NCBI RefSeq assembly: GCF_004769405.1
Contig: NZ_RQES01000019.1
Location: 310,001-374,000 of the forward strand
Reading direction: 5' to 3'
Origin: Leptospira selangorensis
Lineage (GTDB): Bacteria > Spirochaetota > Leptospiria > Leptospirales > Leptospiraceae
Length of the DNA: 64,000 bases
Of this stretch, positions 59,797-64,000 are shown piece after piece. The notes below the pieces were generated by a model that had not been told where the DNA came from, did no database searches, and saw only the letters and a list, made by a program, of their open reading frames with translations. The translations under genes and the position numbers were made by a program. The first letter of the stretch is position 1. Each line of letters begins with the position of its first letter.

Positions 59797-60774
59797 ATGA
59801 GCACTCCAAAATATAAATTCCAAATTAAGGTCCCAGGAACTTCCGCTAATTTAGGTCCCGGTTTCGATCTATTGGGGTTGGCATTCCAAATTTATAACGA
59901 GTTCAGTTTTGAATTCGGAAAATCCTCTGAGTTTACTCGGAAGATCAAAGGATCTTCTGCTCCGGTTTTTACCGACGATGAAGATCTAGTTTTACAATCT
60001 TATAAAACATATTTTTCAGTATTTGTATCTTCACAAACAAAATCATCTTCTTCTCCCATTCCCTATTCTGTAACCATGGAACTGGGGCTTCCTTTAAAGG
60101 GCGGTTTGGGTTCTAGTGCGAGTGCTGTGGTCGCGGGATTTTCTGCTGCGAGATTCGCGCAAAGTGTATATTTTCCGGAGACAAAACTGCCGAGTGAAGC
60201 GGAGTTTTTGTACCAACTCGCTTTATTGGAAGGTCATCCTGATAATACAACTCCTGCTTATTTAGGCGGATTTGTTTTCTCTTATTTTGCGGAAGATAAA
60301 CTCTATTATTTTAAAAGAAAATTCCCTAAGAATGTACATTGTTTCTTTTTAATTCCCGAATTAGAGATCTCGACAAATCATTCCAGGAAATGCCTTCCGG
60401 ATACCTATCCAGTTTCTGATATTATTTTTAATTTGAGTAGAATGTCTACTTGGTGGGAATTTTTAGAATCAGGAGAACCTGGACTTCTAAAAAGAGCTTT
60501 GGAAGATAAGATCCATACTCCATATAGAATGAATTCCGAATTTCCACTTTTACCTTTGGTTCAAGAGATAGAAAAATCTGCCATTGGTGTTTCTCTTTCC
60601 GGAAGTGGTCCTGCTGTTCTTGTTTATACGAGAAGAAAGGACTCTAAAAGATTGGAGAAAAAATTTTCGGAACTTACAAAACAATTCTCTGAAAAATCAG
60701 GAATTACTTGCAGACTAGTTCATCTTTCTCCAGATACGAGTGGGGCAAAGATCTCTTTTAAAAAGATTTCTTAA
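59797..60774 (+). CDS. thrB: Homoserine kinase
   Basis: ThrB phosphorylates homoserine in threonine synthesis. From ATG 59797 (MSTPKYKFQIKVPGTSANL) the protein has 325 residues; an ATG at 59743 adds 18 residues unlike the family. GHMP kinase motifs: VPGTSANLGPGFDLLGLAF, LPLKGGLGSSASAVVAG and VSLSGSGPAVLVY. The length is slightly longer than the usual 300-310. It is alone; the next gene converges with a 4-base overlap. Confidence 0.9.
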   Translation: MSTPKYKFQIKVPGTSANLGPGFDLLGLAFQIYNEFSFEFGKSSEFTRKIKGSSAPVFTDDEDLVLQSYKTYFSVFVSSQTKSSSSPIPYSVTMELGLPLKGGLGSSASAVVAGFSAARFAQSVYFPETKLPSEAEFLYQLALLEGHPDNTTPAYLGGFVFSYFAEDKLYYFKRKFPKNVHCFFLIPELEISTNHSRKCLPDTYPVSDIIFNLSRMSTWWEFLESGEPGLLKRALEDKIHTPYRMNSEFPLLPLVQEIEKSAIGVSLSGSGPAVLVYTRRKDSKRLEKKFSELTKQFSEKSGITCRLVHLSPDTSGAKISFKKIS

Positions 60775-61415
60775 TCTTCTTCCGAAGATCTTTCTTTTCC
60801 GAAAGAGTAGAGTCCTTTTTTATCTCTGGATCTGGTAGCAAGTCCTGGATGGATCTTTTGGACTGAGAATACGAATCTCATCCTTTCTTTTCCAAGCTTA
60901 TTCACAAAGAAGTTAGAGGTAACACCGATCTCGAAATATTGGGTCATACGATCTTTAATGATCTTATCCGAGATCCTAAATGATGCAGTTTGTCCAATGA
61001 TCTCATGGCTTTCTAATTTTTCTTGGGATTCCATTTTTGCAAAGTGCTGCATACGAGGTGGTTTCATAATTGCAGGACCGGAACGGTTGATTAGAATATC
61101 ATAATCTTCCGTATCTTTCCCTTTTTTTAATATGAATACTAAGTGATCGTCTTGTATGGATTTGCAAAGGGTAGGTATGTCTCCGTAGACTTGACCTACC
61201 GAAAATTTATAAATACGTGTGCTTTCCGGAACTACGATTTCGAAGGTGTCTCCTTCTTCCGGCGGGTCCATTTGGCCAGGGCGTGTTTTGGCCGCATATG
61301 GGCGTAGTACTTCCCAATAAAAAAAGAATCCCATCCCTGAAACTGCAATGAGTGTCAGGACGCCTAAGGCTAAATCTAACTTGGGAGAAAATACAAGACC
61401 TAACTCGAAAGCCAA
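60771..61415 (-). CDS. Hypothetical membrane-anchored protein
   Basis: The 214-residue product has one N-terminal membrane helix (LALGVLTLIAVSGMGFFFYW, about 15-34) with the rest outside, including IVVPESTRIYKFSVGQVYGD and FEIGVTSNFFVNKLGKERMR. No family is recognised. It lies 2 bases after the preceding minus-strand gene, so the two probably form an operon. Its end overlaps thrB by 4 bases. Confidence 0.68.
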   Translation of the reverse strand: MAFELGLVFSPKLDLALGVLTLIAVSGMGFFFYWEVLRPYAAKTRPGQMDPPEEGDTFEIVVPESTRIYKFSVGQVYGDIPTLCKSIQDDHLVFILKKGKDTEDYDILINRSGPAIMKPPRMQHFAKMESQEKLESHEIIGQTASFRISDKIIKDRMTQYFEIGVTSNFFVNKLGKERMRFVFSVQKIHPGLATRSRDKKGLYSFGKERSSEED

Positions 61416-61417
61416 AA

Positions 61418-61735
61418 TTAACCTTTTAAATCAATTTTACCGCGACCGGTTTTCGTTTCTGAGACAGAACTGAATCTGGAACTTACGATCATTGATAAAA
61501 GATCCTTCATCTGTTCCGGACTGATCACTTGGCTCAATCTTTCTTCTGCACTTACCGGGGTAGGTTTCATTACCAATTCATCCCCTTTGGGTTCGTTTTT
61601 CAGTTTGATTCCCTTCCAATCGGGAGCTTGGATATCCAATACGTCTCCGACTGATTCTAGTTCGGGTTTAGTTTCTCTCTGCACCGGAGACCAGGTCACC
61701 GGATACTGTCCCGAATGTATACCATTTACGTTCAT
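61418..61735 (-). CDS. Small hypothetical protein
   Basis: The 105-residue soluble protein has an N-terminal NVNGIHSGQYPVTWSPVQRE, a middle acidic part and a C-terminal helix EERLSQVISPEQMKDLLSMI followed by SSRFSSVSETKTGRGKIDLK. The opening MNVNGI and the small size are reminiscent of flagellar or export-linked proteins but nothing is diagnostic. GGAGG stands 12 bases upstream. It is first in the minus-strand pair and is divergent from the DsbA-like gene. Confidence 0.6.
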   Translation of the reverse strand: MNVNGIHSGQYPVTWSPVQRETKPELESVGDVLDIQAPDWKGIKLKNEPKGDELVMKPTPVSAEERLSQVISPEQMKDLLSMIVSSRFSSVSETKTGRGKIDLKG

Positions 61736-61965
61736 AAACCTAAACCTCCGTTTTCAGGTTCCTATTAATTCCTATCGGAAATCCAATCGCTTGCTTAATT
61801 TTTTTTCGAAATAATTCCTATATAAGCCAGAATTTGAACGGTTTTTTTCCCGTGGATTTGGATCGATTTCCTCCTTTTTAACCCTCCGAATTATTCGTTT
61901 GCCTCCCATACTCAGCTTTCTAAATTGGCTGGTAGGGGAGCTTTTCTCCCTTTGGTAAGGATATT

Positions 61966-63033
61966 ATGTCTGAAGAAACTTCTTCCACTCTGTTAGACCG
62001 TGTTTTCGGTCCGAAATTCAAGGAGGTACTTCCTTGGATCTTTTTAGGCTACGTTCTAATATCTATCGCTATTATCGTAAAACTTTCGATCCCTGAACAT
62101 TATATGAGAGTCGGGACTTTCGGATTCTATACTATCTCTGATATAAAAAAAGATAACCCGTCCGCTTACCGTAAATACCTTCAGGAAAACAATCAGCAGA
62201 TGTACAGAATGTTCTCCCAACTTGCTTCTCAAGAGATCTTGAAAAAAGAAGCGGCTGCTAAAGGAGTTCCTGTAGAAGAGCTTACTAAGTTTGGAAGAGG
62301 ATATGAACCTGTTCAAGACGAGGTCGTGGCAGCTTACAATCAATTCAAAGACGAGCCTGGCTTAAAAGGAAAACCTTTAGCTGCAGTCCAAGGTGAGATC
62401 GTAAAATATTTAAAAGCAGTACAAGCTGATAGAGAAAGACAATCATTCTTCGGAAGAATGAGAGAAGAGTATAATACCGAGATTATCGGACCGGAACTTC
62501 CTCCTCCTACAAGAGTTGCTATCGAAACTAGCGAGAATCCTACTCTTGGACCAGCTGATGCAAAAGTTACTATCGTAGAATTTTCCGATTTTGAATGCCC
62601 TTATTGCGCGATGAGCCAAACCACTACTAAGGCTCTTAGAGAACAATATAAAGATAAGATCAAATGGGTCTTTAGGGATTTTCCTATGGACTTCCATAGA
62701 AACGCGATGTTTGCTCACGTTGCTGCAAATTGCGCGATCCCTCAGGGAAAATACTGGCAGTACAATAGCCTTCTTTTTGAAAACGGAAGAAAATTAGAAA
62801 AAGGGAATGTAATCAAACTGGCTCAGCAAGTTGGTTTAGATATGGGAGCATTCAATCGTTGTATCGCTGACGAAGACAAAATTAAAGGCGAGATCGAAGC
62901 AGATATGCAAGCAGGACAAAGTTACGGAGTAAACGGAACCCCTGCTTTCTTCATTAACGGTATTTTAGTGGAAGGCAATATGCCGATCCAAAATTTCACG
63001 AAGATCATCGACGAAGAGCTGAAAAATAACTAA
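61966..63033 (+). CDS. Membrane-anchored SurA-N/DsbA-like thiol protein
   Basis: The 355-residue protein has a membrane helix (LPWIFLGYVLISIAIIVKL, about 24-42), a helical region of about 100 residues resembling the SurA N-terminal chaperone domain (LASQEILKKEAAAKGVPVEE, EIVKYLKAVQADRERQSFF) and a thioredoxin-4/DsbA domain (about 185-350) with CPYC in EFSDFECPYCAM and the cis-Pro loop VNGTPAFFINGI. An oxidoreductase or chaperone function in the periplasm is likely. Separated from mdh by 31 bases. The 230-base region to the left contains a short GGGAG-loop-CTCCC hairpin but no gene. Confidence 0.88.
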   Translation: MSEETSSTLLDRVFGPKFKEVLPWIFLGYVLISIAIIVKLSIPEHYMRVGTFGFYTISDIKKDNPSAYRKYLQENNQQMYRMFSQLASQEILKKEAAAKGVPVEELTKFGRGYEPVQDEVVAAYNQFKDEPGLKGKPLAAVQGEIVKYLKAVQADRERQSFFGRMREEYNTEIIGPELPPPTRVAIETSENPTLGPADAKVTIVEFSDFECPYCAMSQTTTKALREQYKDKIKWVFRDFPMDFHRNAMFAHVAANCAIPQGKYWQYNSLLFENGRKLEKGNVIKLAQQVGLDMGAFNRCIADEDKIKGEIEADMQAGQSYGVNGTPAFFINGILVEGNMPIQNFTKIIDEELKNN

Positions 63034-63064
63034 GCTCTAGTATATAAAAAGTTAGGAGTTTCAA

Positions 63065-64000
63065 ATGGCAAAAACAGTTAAGGTAGCAGTTACGGGTGCC
63101 GCTGGGCAGATCGGATATTCTTTATTATTTAGGATCGCATCCGGTCAAATGTTCGGAGCGGACACTCCTGTAGAGATCCAAATGTTGGAACTGGAGGCGG
63201 CTCTTCCTGCTGCTAAAGGTGTGATCATGGAATTGGAAGACTGCGCCTTTCCTCTTTTGCAAAAAGTAAGTGTTTCCGCGGATATAGATGTCGCTTTTAA
63301 AGACATCAACTGGGCGCTACTTGTAGGTTCCGTTCCAAGAAAAGCAGGAATGGAAAGAAGCGACCTTCTTAAAATTAACGGTGGGATTTTTGTAAACCAA
63401 GGAAAAGCGATCGAGAAGAACGCTTCTTCTGATGTAAGAGTTCTAGTAGTTGGGAACCCTTGCAATACGAATTGTCTTATCGCTATGAACAATGCGAAAG
63501 GAGTTCCTACAGATCGTTGGTTTGCAATGACCAAGCTGGATGAGAACCGTGCTAAATCCCAACTTGCTATCAAGTCTGGAAATTTAGTGAAAGATGTAAC
63601 CAATGTTGCGATCTGGGGAAATCACTCTTCTACTCAATACCCTGACTTTTATAATGCTAAGATCGGCGGAAAAGTCGCAACTGATGTGATCAAGGATCAT
63701 GATTGGTTAAAAGGTGATTTCATTAAGAACGTTCAACAACGTGGAGCAGAGATCATTAAAGCAAGAGGAGCTTCTTCTGCTGCATCTGCTGCTAACGGAG
63801 TTGTGGATACTGTTCGCCAGATCATCACTCCTACACCGGCAGGAGATTGGTTCAGCGTTGCTGTAACTTCTGACGGATCTTACGGTGCGGATAAGGGACT
63901 GATCTTCGGATACCCTGTTAAGTCCGACGGAACTAAGGTTGAGATCATTAAAGGATTGGAATTGAATGACTTTGCAAAAGAGAAATTCAATATCACTCAT
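63065..64000 (+). CDS. mdh: Malate dehydrogenase (cut by window end)
   Basis: A frame starting ATG 63065 after TAGGAG runs 312 codons without a stop to the window end. It starts [20 protein letters not shown], the Rossmann motif of the Thermus/eukaryote-cytosol-like malate dehydrogenase group, then [32 protein letters not shown], and [11 protein letters not shown] with the catalytic His. About 95 percent of the usual 326 residues are present. It interconverts malate and oxaloacetate in the TCA cycle. Confidence 0.95.
   Translation, partial: MAKTVKVAVTGAAGQIGYSLLFRIASGQMFGADTPVEIQMLELEAALPAAKGVIMELEDCAFPLLQKVSVSADIDVAFKDINWALLVGSVPRKAGMERSDLLKINGGIFVNQGKAIEKNASSDVRVLVVGNPCNTNCLIAMNNAKGVPTDRWFAMTKLDENRAKSQLAIKSGNLVKDVTNVAIWGNHSSTQYPDFYNAKIGGKVATDVIKDHDWLKGDFIKNVQQRGAEIIKARGASSAASAANGVVDTVRQIITPTPAGDWFSVAVTSDGSYGADKGLIFGYPVKSDGTKVEIIKGLELNDFAKEKFNITH

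Overview
The window is a dense, ordinary-looking stretch of chromosome from a spirochaete, almost certainly a Leptospira. Reasons: spirochaetal lipoprotein signals (short lipoboxes ending in Cys), split flagellar switch genes (fliN and fliM standing apart from a large fla operon), a SemiSWEET next to queF, a bacterial XPB helicase, LPS genes, and a strong match in style and base use to Leptospira genes. About 74 protein genes and two tRNAs fill the 64 kb. No gap exceeds 300 bases, and I see no insertion sequence, prophage, CRISPR array or rRNA.

Layout. 0.1-12.3 kb: rsmE, a zinc-ribbon membrane protein, a probable flagellar coiling protein (FcpB candidate) and a katanin-like AAA ATPase on the minus strand; fliN; a minus-strand NfeD-SPFH-SPFH membrane operon; then a plus-strand run heme-binding protein, argH, lipoprotein cyclophilin, a coiled-coil protein, a secreted protein and fliM, ending in a clear terminator. 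12.3-17.1 kb: ferredoxin, FecR-domain lipoprotein, semiSWEET-queF, guaA, a UPF0598 (human C8orf82-like) protein, tRNA-Cys and tRNA-Leu. 17.1-23.7 kb: envelope genes (O-antigen ligase-like, glycosyltransferase, gmhA, a peptide-type ABC ATPase, an FHA membrane protein). 23.8-28.8 kb: leuCD, a cysteine-synthase-like protein with an altered active-site loop, and an SF1B helicase. 28.8-33.9 kb: a divergent NrsF-like anti-sigma/ECF sigma pair, a FemAB-like acyltransferase, clpS-clpA.

33.9-41.1 kb is a thiol and Fe-S block: ggt, gshA and a separate GshF-type ATP-grasp ligase on the plus strand, meeting head-on a minus-strand operon of YadG/YadH-like ABC genes, two BolA proteins, a CGFS monothiol glutaredoxin and a CPYC glutaredoxin. 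A mycothione/lipoamide-type disulfide reductase and a glyoxalase II-like hydrolase follow, so glutathione synthesis, turnover and use sit together. 43.5-49.9 kb: STAS protein, metallo-beta-lactamase, glpK, and a minus-strand set of lipoprotein, SpoIIE-type phosphatase, small protein and a large unrecognised protein with a FliG C-terminal-like segment. 50-64 kb: MBOAT, sppA, aldose-epimerase-like, XPB helicase, aspartate aminotransferase, alpha/beta hydrolase, sodium/solute symporter, thrB, two small unknown genes, a SurA-N/DsbA-like protein and mdh (cut by the window end).

The items I consider most worth following are the FliG_C-like protein beside the phosphatase, the cysteine-synthase homologue lacking the TSGNTG loop, the UPF0598 gene, the NrsF-type sigma/anti-sigma pair with a dyad between the two genes, and the glutathione-glutaredoxin-BolA block.
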